Shown: positions 13,316 through 24,649 of the stretch, one piece after another
Layout of the letters: every line of letters starts with the position of its first letter
Numbering within the stretch: the first letter of the stretch is position 1
Source of the DNA: Flammula alnicola
Taxonomy: Eukaryota > Basidiomycota > Agaricomycetes > Agaricales > Strophariaceae
Direction of reading: 5' to 3'
Length of the DNA stretch: 64,000 nucleotides
NCBI GenBank assembly: GCA_015499995.1
Contig: JADNRV010000039.1
Span: 124,001-188,000, forward strand
The notes under the pieces: model-generated
Databases searched by the model: none
What the model saw: only the letters and a program-made list of their open reading frames with translations
What the model was told of the DNA's origin: nothing
Made by a program: the position numbers and the translations under genes

Positions 13316-16300
13316 GAGACTGCGCGTCCTTCACTGGCTAGTGCCAGGAAGGTGAGTGAGGAGGCGAGGAAAGCACTTCTGCGACCTTGATTTGTACTAT
13401 CTCTTTTCTTTTCTTCCCACTTCCTTTTCGTTTGCAGTTCACAGACTTGTATTGATACTGGTGATACCTCCTCTATATGGTAGAGTCCTCTTATGTATCT
13501 TGTTTCTTCGCCTCTCATTTTATGGTTCACGATTTTTATGTTTGATACATTATGCTTATGCTTAAACCAAAGCACGAGGGTTGTAGAAATACAGTATCTG
13601 TCGAGGTGGCAGTCGACGTTAATGCATGTCTGGTTGTAGCAAATTATATATAAGAAAAAGCGGCATTGGTGACGCTCTTCGACGTTCTGCCAAGACATTT
13701 AAGGATTGCATTATTTAATATACGTATATAAGTAGCTGTCAATGAAAGTGGGAAAGATTGTGCTGATGTGCGATCGGACCTGTTCGAAGGCATAGGTGCA
13801 ACAACGACGGGACTCAGTACTCAGTCCCAGTGAAAGCCAACTCTGCAGCAGTCTGTGGAGAGGCGCAATGCCTACCATTCTAAGTTCATCGTTTGATGGT
13901 CAAACGACCCAAGAATATTCTTTCGCCTCGGATTCCTTAGCTATCGGGCACCCACCTTCTTTCACCCCAGGACTTGAAGCACCCAGCTCATTTCCGCAGC
14001 ACCAAGCCTATTTAAAGAAGTTTCCAAGTTCATGGTCAACTCGGAGTCTAATATAGATATAGGGTTATGTAGATGTATGTACAGACGGTACATAGTCATG
14101 ATAGACGGTTGTCCTCATCATTGGAGCTGATATTTAGTTTCCAGCGGTTTGGCTATGAGTTCAAAGCCAGTGTCAGAAAAATATGCACTAAATGACGGAG
14201 GAACATATCATTGTCGATAAATTCCTGTGCCACGATCCATTCCGGCTCCAAAACCTCGAGCGTATCCTCCTCGGTAACGGGCTCATGGGTGATGACAAGG
14301 ATGCCATTGAGTCTCTGAAGGTAGTAGGTGGAGTTAGTATCTATGTATCGCTTAAATGAACATGTTCGACGCACCCCAGCTCGCATTCTTAAAGCACCAC
14401 AAACTCGTCAGGCAAGAACTGGAAGTCATGACTTCAGCATTAGATTTCTGTATAAGATGTCCAAAGACGAAGGAAAGACATACATAGCGATCTGCTTCGG
14501 CACCCCCAGATCTTCAGCGCCTTATCCACCTTCGACAGCCCAGCACAGAGGGCATTCTTAAGATAATTATTCACTGAATAGTGCGACTTGCATTCCCTCT
14601 TCGAAAGCTATAGAAGACCTAAGCCGAGGGCTTTTTTCTGCAACACCAAGTTAATCAGTATTTCGATTGAAAACGAAAGGGAAAGAAAGCAAAACGGGTG
14701 CTTTATGTTGTCGGACAATCAACGACGTGGGTGGGGATCTTTTGAGCACTTCGACGTTGGTGGTGTGTGGTGGGCTGAAGAGCAAATTTAAGTAGTCAGT
14801 TCGATGCTGTAGATAGAAAAATGACAAGAAAAAAAAACATACGTTTATGCGGTGTAGACCTTCCACAGAGGTCCTCCATTGCCATCCAGGATCTCCACGC
14901 CGTCCACAGTACAACCGCCAACAATCCCACCAGACCCGCCCCTCATCCCGGATTCAAACTCGACACTCTCGCACTCATGCTCAGCACCCCCAGCTCATGA
15001 TACATGTGATTCTTGCGCATGTTCCACGGCATCCTATCCTCGTCTTTGACCTGAGCTTTGGCATTGAACTTTGAGGCTTTCGTTGGCATCATACCCAGTG
15101 CCACTGCCGGGAGGGTCAGATGACCGCAGCGTAGGATGCGCTTTGAGTTGTTGTGCCTTCAAGGATGCGGATGTCGATGGGCGGGCGTAAGGGGGATCTT
15201 GACGTTGAAGTTCGGTGTTGGGCTGGAGAATCAGAATATGCAGTCAGTTACACAGGATGATAAATGAGAAAAAGAAAGAAAAACATACGTTTATGCAAAA
15301 ACGAACGCACTGGAAGGGGAGGTCTCTGTCCCCAACTAACATATCCATATCTCCGGCTCCATCTCCAGCTCGATAGACGCAGCCATTGGCGACCCAGGGA
15401 GCAAAACATCGTCCCGCACATCCGCAAAGTGGTGCGTTCATCATCATCATTGCCATAATCATCGTTGCCATAGTATAGGCGAGTCCGCGGCGTGAGAACG
15501 TTCAACCAACGTTGACAGAACAACGAGAGTCGTCAGAGTTATAAGAAGTATCCCGATGTGTGATGGCTGGTATGCCGGATGCGGATGGAGGCGATAGGGA
15601 TTCGTTTGCGGCGGTATTGAAAATGAAAAGGATGGTGCGCTGCCAGTGGTAGGCCGTCGGTGACAAGGGTTGGATGCACTGCTTTGCCTAAGAGAGAGAG
15701 GTGCAGCGCAGGGTGCGGAGGAGGGAAGGCTGCCGGACTCTGGGAGGTCTGAGGCCTGAGGGGTGGAACTGATCGAAGCCAGTTTGAAAGTACACAGGCA
15801 TGGACAGCAACAGCGGCGAGCGTAGCAGGACATCGACCATAGTAACGGTCAAAGACCCACTGCCCCCAATCAGCGTCGTCTCGGTATCTTTGGGTACGAC
15901 GTGGAAGCGTGGGTGCTCGGGACTCAGTGTTTGAGGGTACGTTGGTAACCCTAAGTCCATGAGCCATGACAGTATGTCGAACGTTGAGGCCTAGGCCTCA
16001 CCACCCACGCCCCGCCTCCGCCTCCGCCTCCGCTGCCGTCTTCATGGTCCTGGCTGGCTGGCTGTCGTGTTTCCTCGTCGCCAGGGGTCCGTCCATTGTT
16101 TGACTCATGCGGATATGACTCATGCGGATATGGTGAAGTGGTGGCATGCGTCATCTTGCTGTTGAGGATAGGGAGCGGAAGGGATGGATGGTGGGGGAGA
16201 AAAGAAGTGCCAACAATTTCCATATGGGTAGTATCCCACGTACTTTGTCGAAGAATTTCCTTGCACTGCTCGAAAGTATAACCATTCGCGACAACACTGG

Positions 16301-17095
16301 CGAGCATTTTCCGGAATCCATCTCTGATAGCGCAGATAATCAAGTCAGTAAATGCAAATGCGTTGGGCGCCTAAGGACATTTCACACCTGAATATGTCTT
16401 GACCGGCAAGAATCTCCAGGTTGCCTTCCCGCCGTCTTGCTTTCCCGAAGCCCAAATTGTCTGTCATATCTGGGATCGTCAAAATTATCTCAGTCAAGAG
16501 GCACCATTTCGCGTTGATGACGTACAATCATTTGAATCAAATGTAGTGATCGTGCCATCCCTGTGGTATTGCAGAAAGAAAAGGCTCGACCTTAGTCACG
16601 ATCCAGAAGTTAAATTCGCAAACCAACCAGTCAGATAATATGATGACCTTCTTGTCTTGGTGGAAAGGAGGGTATAGCAGAGGGCTTTCAGGAGCAACTG
16701 GTTACATGGTGGTATCTAGGAGAAGGGTGTATTCGAAATTGTGAAATGATGGATTGCATCTCGGACTCCGGATGTATCTCTGCTACCGAGCCGAAATCTG
16801 CCGCTGATCGTATTGGCCCTGGTGAATGTACTTATATCGCTGGTGGAACGTTACATAAAAAGGTTTATTCTTGGGATCGACGGAGAATAGCGCATACGAT
16901 GCAACGTATATGGTCACTGGTCACTAATCTAAGTCCATGCCGAAGTCTAACGCCAGGCGTGAGGGATTGTGGCCGGATCGTCTAGGAATTTTGCGAAATA
17001 AATAACAAGACATTATCACGAGCGGGAGGGATAGCAAGATATCACATCTATGTGGAGCAGAGCAGAAAGCACAAGAAAAAAGCAAGAAGAATAAA
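13316..17095 (-). other. unresolved minus-strand exon-like segments
   Basis: Several minus-strand stretches look like exons bounded by plausible splice sites: about 16343-16200 (FEQCKEILRQSTWD), about 16480-16390 (GFGKARRREGNLEILAGQD), about 15080-14850 (MPTKASKFNAKAQVKDEDRMPW) and about 14330-14153 (GILVITHEPVTEEDTLEVLEPEW). I recognise no domain in any of them and could not chain them into one frame. Frames at 15459-15967 are Pro/Ser/His-rich and doubtful. A 15-base tandem duplication (gactcatgcggatat) lies at about 16104-16135. Bases 13320-13800 appear to be 3' flank of the kinase gene. Confidence 0.3.
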
Positions 17096-18392
17096 TCACC
17101 AGTCAAGAACGGGAGGGAAGAATTTTGTGATTAGGTTTTGGTAGTACAGTCGCAGTTGTTCGATGCTGCAAGGTTCGTCGCATTTGCTGTATAGGTCGTA
17201 AGGGTTGAAGGCCTTGACGGCTTCAAGGATCTGCTCGTCCTTTTCATTGGTCAGGTGTGAATAGGCACCCTCTCTGTGCCATGGGTAGAAACTGTGGTAC
17301 CGAATCATGGCAAGACCTTCGGCGGGCAGAGAGCTTTGATCCTTCAGGACATTATAAAGATACTAAAGTCAATCAAAGGTTAGTCAGGCATGAGAAAGAC
17401 GATGGAGTTGGTACGGCGTACCTCGTCGTGACCCCAAGACAGCATGACATTGTCAAGGCCACAGTGCGGCTTGTAAATGCCGTATTTAGTCGAGTACACG
17501 GCGTCACAGGAATCTGGATTGCTCTTGAACGTTTCAGGGTAGATAATCTTGTCCGAGAATTTGCAACCGACAACTAAATAGTATGAGAAGCGTTAGAATT
17601 CCTATTGAAGAGATCCAAGGTGTAGATGTTTACCGAAAGTATCCTGAAACGATGTGAGCTACGGTGGGTCAAGAAACATCAATGAAGATCCACTTACACC
17701 GACAACGTCCCATTGGCCCTCGGAGCCAAAAAGTAATAGCAGTTTCCCAAGGTCATGCAGAAGACCAGTCACCTGTTCCAGGGGTAAGCTTTCGATCGGG
17801 GAATAGACAGTAATGTGTTACCTGCATCCACTCGGGTTTTCCGTCTCTTCGAATGGCTTCAGCCGTTTGAAGCAGGTGATCGATTTGGGACATGCTTGTC
17901 TGTGAAATTGACGTCATGAGCGCCAGAACGAGGGTAACTTTGAGAGCCGTGGAATTACATCAGGGTCTGATTCGTCGATCAGAGTGTTGAGCAACTCTAT
18001 CGCTTCCCAGACGCCCATACGAGCACGTTTTCTGCTTTTGAAGTCGACGCGGGCCTTGATATTGAAGGCCACCGTTTGTTTTTCTGTACATGCATGGTCA
18101 GCAACAATTTTACAACTTCTGAGAAGCTCGTAATAACAGACCGTGCTGTTCCTTGTAGAACTTCTTCACGCGGTCGCAAGCGGCGTCGTAGTCGCGGAAC
18201 TGAGACTTGTCCATCGACTCGTCGAATTCGGATTTGTCGTTCCATATTTGGCCTTTGATGATATTCACTGAAAACGAAGGTCATGATCAGAAATTCGACG
18301 TGACGCAGGAAAGAAATCGCAAACGCACCCTCATCAATAGCATCAGAAGTAACATAAAGCTCATGACCGCTTTGAGTGGGAATGTTAGACAT
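17096..18392 (-). CDS. myo-inositol oxygenase
   Basis: Converts myo-inositol plus O2 to D-glucuronate at a cytosolic di-iron centre. The start at 18392 (MSNIPTQSG) leads through GT..AG introns to a continuous protein: [181 protein letters not shown] and a terminal FFPPVLDW. The iron ligands expected for the family are all visible: HD in LLHDLGK, the His of SWGHDEY, the His of RYHSF, and the Asp of PYDLYSK. One exon is only 10 nt (17634-17643). The reading frame is maintained at every junction I checked. The reductase gene upstream at 19945-21462 is on the same strand. Confidence 0.93.
17634..17643 (-). other. 10-nt microexon of the inositol oxygenase gene
   Basis: The preceding exon ends in GQWDVVG at a gtaagt donor. 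The next acceptor (tttcag) is followed by GATACTTTCG and then another donor (gtaaac). Joining this 10-nt exon restores the family motif D-T-F-x-V-G-C in frame; skipping it breaks the frame. It supplies the Asp-Thr-Phe of that motif. Confidence 0.85.
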
Positions 18393-19944
18393 TTTTTGGG
18401 GTGTTTAGAGAAGAAAGTGGCCGGTATCGGAGAGCAGAGGATGTTGACCATTGCGACCAAAGGACTCCGGCCTTTTATGGGTCGCCAAAAGAGATCTGTG
18501 ATGAAGAAAAGGGCCAGCTCAAATTCGAAAGAGCAAATCTCCAATCGGCGATTACAACGGGACTATTAAAAGTAATGCAAAAGTTCGCAGCTACAACTGC
18601 CAACCACGTATAAGAATTGATGGGTTTCAGCGGATTTTCATGGGATTATAGGATCATTTGAATGTTGCTTGGGAAGCGGCAAGTCCAGATCTGGGCGAAC
18701 GCCACACGCCCGTTGCCACGTGTTGCTAGGACGGCTCGCATGGCTTTTAGTCTCTCTCTGTCCAATCCCTGGCCAGGCTCATCCTCGACCTTTCAAGGTC
18801 CAGCTTAGCTTACGTGCGACTCCGTGAAGGGGTTGTGGGCACTCTTTGGAAAGGACTCGACTTTTCTATTGAACGTTATTCCTCAATGGATACCCATTTA
18901 CCCAATACTGAAGTCATTCTAACTCATTATACGTTCTTTGGCACCTATCAAGCTCAGGCTGGCCGCGCGTAATGAGGTTCCCAAGGTCAGACGAGCATCT
19001 ACATCGAAAATAACTCTGATAATGAAACGCACTTTCAGCAATGGCGAAATCTTTGATGCAGGTGTCTAGTCATCTCCTCTTTCATCGCTGAAAAACTTCC
19101 GGGAGGGGATAGGGGAGTTTTACTCGCAAATTCTCAGAAAAAGAGGAGTCGGAATGAATAAGTCCGTCGCCGCGCCGCCCATGCACCCCTTCATTTTCGA
19201 GATTGATCTCAATATCTATGTTACTGAGATCTTCGATCTGTACGATGTGCTCTCGCAAGCTGCTCACGGGGATCAGGGACCTGTCAAGCGCCCCTCAAAG
19301 GAACTTATACAGCAACACGAGCATCTTCATCATATCCATGGGACAATTGCAGGCCAGAGCGCTTCAATTCCCAGAGTTCCCAAGTTCATATTGAGCAACA
19401 TCATCGACGAACTCCCTCAAGTATCTTCGAAGTTTTTCTACACAGCATCATTAGTACTACATTTTGTTCCTCCGTTCTTCTCACATACGCATTTCCATAG
19501 ATTTCTCACAGGAGAGCATGTTGCCCTACGGTTAGATCCTTACGGCTCCGCGATGTTCGCGCTGAGGAGGTAAACGTTAAACCGTAGGCAAGGCAATTGA
19601 CGACATGTTATGTATTGCATCCATCTCATCACGGAGTCTTACTGCGTCCCAAGTAATATTCATACATCAGTAGATGGGTAACGCATCGCTCAATACTCAG
19701 GACATGCATAGTACATACAGTGTTCACAGACAATTTCAGAGGACTTCTGAATCTTCGACTGTCAATTAATTTTCCCGCATGTCATCCATAGTTATGGGGT
19801 GGTCCTACAGAAGGTTATCCCTGCAGAAGGTGAGGGTCATTGGGTATGTCTGTCATAAGCGGCATCTACTGTGGTGACGACATTTATTCACTTCATACAA
19901 TTGAATCCGATCAAAAGGAATCTTCTACACGCCCGTTCCAGCGA
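18393..19944. other. intergenic region, one unassigned frame
   Basis: Presumed promoter side of the inositol oxygenase gene and 3' side of the reductase gene. A plus-strand frame at 19154-19573 (139 codons, starting MNKSVAAPPMHPFIFEI) has no recognisable domain. I see no convincing exons for it upstream or downstream and would not annotate it as a gene without transcript support. Confidence 0.35.
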
Positions 19945-21462
19945 CTACAAAGGCAACGGGGGCCAATGTTCGAGTCCAAGTTCGACGGCTAGATAGAAAC
20001 GATGAGGTTAGGATTCGGATATATCCCCAATGATTGAAGAATGGTACGTACACCATGGAGGGGTGATGAATCTGCGACAGATAATAATAAAGAGGCCGTC
20101 AGTACACATACACTGATAGACGCATATCATAGAGATGGACAGAAAGCGGGAACAACTGACCTCTTCTGCTTTCCACTAGCCGCACGGCCGTCGAGTTTCT
20201 CGACATCGGCAGCATCTAACTTCTCGGCGGCTGCGAGGGCGCCTGTGAAGTTGCTGGAAATTCGCGCAGGCGTGACGGACTTGGGAAGCACCACGATTCC
20301 CTTTGCAACTGAAAATGGAGGATGTGTAAGCTTTAGAAAATGCTTCATGGTGGGGTGGTTCCGTAAATAACGTACGAAGATAGCCCAACAAAATATCCGC
20401 AGGCTGTAAGGAATGTTTGATGGCTACTTCTGTTACGACTTCATCGGTCAAGAGCGGTGAGTTGGTGGAGCCAAGTGGTGAATACGCCTGCGGTACAATT
20501 CCTTTGGATTTGAGATAGGAAATGAGCTTGTGCTGAGGATTATACACATGTATTTTGAGCTAAAACAGGTTAAGTATGCGTTCAGTGGTGGTTCGTGTAC
20601 TAATTATTTGGAAGATTGTCCCATTCACCTGATTGACGGCTGGGATCACTTCTGCAGTTGGCAGGATTTCCTCAAGCTTTGCCTCGGAAAAGTTGGAATC
20701 CCCAATTGATTTGCAATTGATTTGACCTTTCCTGAAAACGAAAGCATGCCGTCAGAATTGAATGCACATGCTCACTTCCGAAAGCACGCGCGCGGCGGCG
20801 GAGGCTTTTTATCTCACCACTGCCTCCATTTGTTTCCAGAAAACCATGCGTGATCTACGTCCCATTTTCCATTCGGAAGTGTAGGGAAGACGGGGTGGTT
20901 GCCTTTGGGATTCAAAGGAATAGGCCTGTGGATTTGCATTTCTGATTAGACAGCTGAGCTGCTGACCTCACAATCATGATAATTGATTCCAAGATTGGCG
21001 AGGGTCTGGTCGAGACACTCCTCGACTGCTGGTAATCTGCGCAAGACAAAGAGAGAAATCCATGTCACCAGTCAGACGTCGGCAGTGCAAGGTTTCTATC
21101 AACGGGAACATCAGGGGACTTACAAAGATTTCCAACCCAGGGACGCCAGAGGCACGAACTCCCTCGCCAACCTCTTTCTCGTTCCCATACGCCTTAGTCG
21201 TGATTCGTTGCAGGGTCAGCGGACAGGCGAGCGTACGAAGTGACTCAGTTTCTCACCAAGCACAATCAATAGCTCTATACCCCACTTCCTTGATAGCATA
21301 GGCGACTGCAGCTTCAACTTCTCCTGGTTTCGACTGCCAGGTTCCTGAAAACAGACTGAGGCGATGTTCAAGCAAGTTTTGTGGCAGGTTGGACTTACCT
21401 AGGCCAATGGCGGGATTTTCAGCGCCGCTGTTAAGCTTGATTCTTGGACCGCCGGGTGTCAT
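19945..21462 (-). pseudogene. aldo/keto reductase, probably inactivated
   Basis: NADPH-dependent reductase family. Exons in order: MTPGGPRIKLNSGAENPAIGLG, GTWQSKPGEVEAAVAYAIKEVGYRAIDCAW (family G-Y-R-x-I-D-x-A with the catalytic Asp), YGNEKEVGEGVRASGVPGLEIF (catalytic Tyr), AVEECLDQTLANLGINYHD, PIPLNPKGNHPVF, QINCKSIGDSNFSEAKLEEIL, YNPQHKLISYLKSKGIVPQAYSPLGS, VAKGIVVLPKSVTPARI (cofactor-binding K-S-x-T-P-x-R-I), and a last exon ending LGLEHWPPLPL with stop at 19945. Damage: the exon that should read I-T-S-K-L-W jumps from ITS straight to AVEEC (21026-21036), losing the catalytic Lys and the frame. The His-Trp-Pro motif is replaced, and the CAW/YGNE junction lacks one base. I infer a recent pseudogene. 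Its neighbour makes glucuronate, a natural substrate for some members. Confidence 0.72.
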
Positions 21463-21861
21463 ATTGTTCTACGCGTAGGATCGAGGGAGGATAAGGGACT
21501 CTTGAAGAACCTTTTTAAGATGGGTTCGAATTTATGGAGCCACTGCCGCCAATGCCAACATCGAGTTCCATCTCCGAAGCTTCGTGTGTGGCAGACGTGG
21601 ATGCTACAGGCGCCTGATTAGACACCACGCTGACATCATCCGAAACAGTTGGGAATGGGCATTGCAGTCCGCTCCGGATCATGCTTGTCCAACAGAACTG
21701 ACCTTCACCTACCACTCCTCCCCCTCGTCTACCTCTCCATTCACCCCTCCCGCTCCAACGTCTCCTGTGTATGTCTCCTCCTCGACCCTCTCCCTTGCCC
21801 TCCTCTCCGGCTCTCTCTCCTTCGCCTTCCTCACCTCCAGCCAACCCTTCATCCTCCTCAG

Positions 21862-22005
21862 ATTCCGTCTTGCTTGCACATTTCCATCGAGTCCGTGAAC
21901 TTGTTGATTGTGCACCGACCACCCGCCCTCTGACAAATCCGTCTCGCTTGCACATTTCCAGTCTGTACGTGAACTTGTTGATTGTGCACTGACTGTGCTC
22001 TGACA
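21862..22005. repeat. two-copy direct tandem repeat, about 70-74 bp unit
   Basis: Copies 21862-21935 and 21936-22005 share attccgtct(t/c)gcttgcacatttcca, gt(c/a)cgtgaacttgttgattg and ctctgaca blocks. The copies have diverged by substitutions and a few small indels. Function unknown. Confidence 0.75.
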
Positions 22006-22676
22006 CTCGCAATCACTCTGATTTTACGCACCTTCAGTATGTATGTGCTTCCGCAACATTGCCAGTCGTATCTATGCTTACTGACCATATCTCGCACATT
22101 GCAGTGGGTAAGTATTTCATTTTAGGCGTAGCTCATGTACTATGTACTATCTCTTAAGCCCCCATCCTCCAGACACCGCGGCGCTTGTGTCGTTTTCGCA
22201 CCCTCCTGGGCTACGGTCACCGCGCTTGACGTTTTTCCCATACGTTTCTCTCTCTCTCTAACTCTCTTGACACGTCACGCACGCTTAGGCGACGCGATTT
22301 GTGCCCTGGAAATACCACTCACTGTTGTCTCCCTGTAGGCGAATTTCGCGCTCCCATCCTCACCCGTCCAACTGTCGAGGAGACAAAACGGGACCGACCC
22401 CAATGGTGCCCTCGCTAGATGGACCCGTGTTGGTTGCTTCTCGTGAGTGCAAACTCTTACCCTCTCCCTTTCCATCCATGAACGTCGTCCATGATTCCAT
22501 CCTTCGCTTTCCTTTCGTATACAACACCAACGGCCTCCCCTTTCCGTACCTCGATACGGCTACACTTGTATTTACTCTTACTATATGTTACTAGAGCTCG
22601 GTGACCGGTGACTGGGCTGCTGACCTGCAGAGGCCAGACGATCTCCCTCTGAGCGTCTTTGGCACTGTCTACTCTG

Positions 22677-22816
22677 GGAAATCCGATCATTCGCCGAGTC
22701 GCCGAATTGCCGAACCACCGAAATTTCCAAATCCGAGATTTTTTGCTGGGCTGAATCAAAGAATCTCGGATTTGGAAATTCCGGCAGTTCGTCAATTCGG
22801 CGGTTCGGCAAATTTC
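22677..22816. mobile_element. foldback MITE-like element, family A copy 1
   Basis: A 140-bp imperfect inverted repeat. The left end ggaaatccgatcattcgccg and the right end, read inward as ggaaatttgccgaaccgccg, flank a strongly paired core (aatttccaaatccgagatt / aatctcggatttggaaatt). The arms consist of repeated ccgaa steps. A related partial copy is at 23811-23898, which argues for a dispersed family. No clear target-site duplication seen. Confidence 0.65.
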
Positions 22817-23810
22817 CTAAAGTAGTAGTGATAGCAAATAAAGACAAACCGCGCCTCGATTTTGCCCAAGTCGTCGTCGGGCCTCTGGAGGTCGGGCCCC
22901 TACTACTGTAATCTAGTATCATGGTAGAACATTTAATATAAGTGTCATACATGGGAATGTGCAAAAAAAAAATGAGAGTGAGAGCTGTAATGGCCGTGCA
23001 ACCGCTCAAACATGGCAATATCTTCGACCTCACTGGCAGGCTCAAGATGCATCGAGGCGTACTACTAGTAAATGACTCAAGAAACATTTAATATTCAAAT
23101 CTTACCAATCTGGGTAAGGTTCTAGTCTAGTTCATCCGGTATATTTAATAGGAGACAACAAGCTATGAGAAGATACCAATATCTACGATGAAAGGAGGTC
23201 ACCAGGAACAACATGAGATGACGAGATACTAGAAAACGACACAAAATATCTATGTACAAAGAAAGGAGACCACAATGAAGCGGATGACACTGCAAGGGAA
23301 TAGACCAACAGCTCGGGGATTTACCTCATTAATTAATCTCAACCACATCCTCCCGATGAGCGCGGAGTGCGAAGGCAGTCCAGAGACCCCTTTGTTCACT
23401 GAGGGTCGAATGAACGAAGCAAGCATTAAAGAATTCCTTGTTAATAACCGTGCGGAGGCTGCATTCGCGGTGGTGAATCCGGCGTGTGCGTGAACTGCAT
23501 TCCTGCATGCAGCTACCAATGTCGACGGTGTACCAACCTGTAGGCCAGTGCTTTCTTCCTCATCTGGGAGCTCAATGGGATCATCGAACACTCCTATGCC
23601 GCTGGCGTACGGTCCTTGACCTTGGGAGGGTGGGGGGGAGGCAATAGCGTTGGTGTGGGGTCAGGAGGTGGCGACGGAGATAGTCAGCAATTGACATCAT
23701 AGAAGCAACAGGCCATTGCTGGAGATGTGTTGTCGAGGACATCGAAGCTACGGCGTGTTGAGAGGAGAGTGGAGACGGAGCGCCCTAGGCGGCCTAGCCA
23801 TACCTCTTTT

Positions 23811-23898
23811 GGAAATCCGATCATTCGCCGAATCGCCGAATCGCCGAACTGACGAAATTTCCAGGACCCAGATGTCTCCGGCTGAATCCTGAATTGGG
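23811..23898. mobile_element. foldback MITE-like element, family A partial copy
   Basis: Starts with the same ggaaatccgatcattcgccg end as the element at 22677 and has the same ccgaa-rich arm, then gaaatttcca. The inner half diverges (ggacccagatgtctccggctgaatcctgaatt). It stops 14 bases before the ATG of the hypothetical gene at 23912, so it may contribute promoter or leader sequence. Confidence 0.6.
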
Positions 23899-23911
23899 GT
23901 TTCATTCTCCA

Positions 23912-24609
23912 ATGGCGCCCAAAAAGCGCAAGTTCTCGGACCTATCTGCGGCACAAACTTCCCGGATAAAGGGAATTCTTCTTTCCTGCCGTGAGGAATG
24001 CGAGCAACTTGGCATCGATGAAGCGGACGAGGACGTGAGGGAGCTGAATCACATCATCGACAAGTTGACAGGTGCGAAGGTGCGTTAGATATCACCCGAA
24101 TAATGGGAACTACGGAATGACTGTCTTATAGCATACCCCATTTTCTGACGTCTCTCTCTTTACGTTCGGTAAAATGGGCATTAAGATTCAACCTATGGAA
24201 TGGCGCTCCGATGGTGAGACAGAGGCGAAGATATACGGAAATGCGACATTACCCGGAGCCCGGACGGTCGAGGATACGAGAAAGAATATCGACGACGTTC
24301 TCAAATACGTGTCCCTTGAAGCTTGAGGTTTGATTCCGTTCCTCGATCCTTGTAACCTGCTGATTTTGCCGCAGTCAGAAGCTGGCTGTCGTATCCTCAT
24401 CAACGCCCTCTTGATCCATGTCGCATCAAACCTTGAGCCACACGCATCTGGTGTTGCGATTGCTCCGAAATTTCGGGTTGAGGACATGCTGCTCCGATGC
24501 GGTCCCGTATAGATCTCTATATGCGAGTAGGAGGATCTGCGGAAGGATATTCGATCGGGGTCGACTGGAAGAAGCTCGAAGCGGGAGTAGTGGCTGCAGA
24601 CGAGCCGGT
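23912..24609 (+). CDS. hypothetical protein with N-terminal nuclear-localisation-like motif
   Basis: ATG at 23912 gives MAPKKRKFSDLSAAQTSRIK. A first exon ends LNHIIDKLTGAK at a gtgcgt donor, and an exon after cttatag gives HTPFSDVSLFTFGKMGIKIQPMEW and VEDTRKNIDDVLKYVSLEA. A third after ccgcag gives SEAGCRILINALLIHVASNL, SGVAIAPKFRVEDMLL, and a further one GSAEGYSIGVDWKKLEAGVVAADEPV. The PKKRK stretch resembles a monopartite nuclear signal. The second intron lacks a clean GT donor (gaagcttgagg), so it may be broken. I do not recognise the family; the shape resembles lineage-specific, often transposon-associated fungal genes. It converges on the decayed gene at 24650-25382. Confidence 0.45.
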
Positions 24610-24649
24610 ATAGTTAGGAAACATGGGAGATGCAGTCGACGCTAGAGAT

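Larger units (their letters stand above)
21463..23911. other. gene-poor region with small repeats
   Basis: Holds a two-copy tandem repeat (21862-22005), pyrimidine-rich DNA (about 21700-22560) and two related foldback elements (22677-22816, 23811-23898). A minus-strand frame at 21515-22012 is largely a Gly/Glu-rich reading of CT-rich DNA. The minus-strand frame 23250-23591 has no recognisable domain. No gene supported. Confidence 0.4.
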
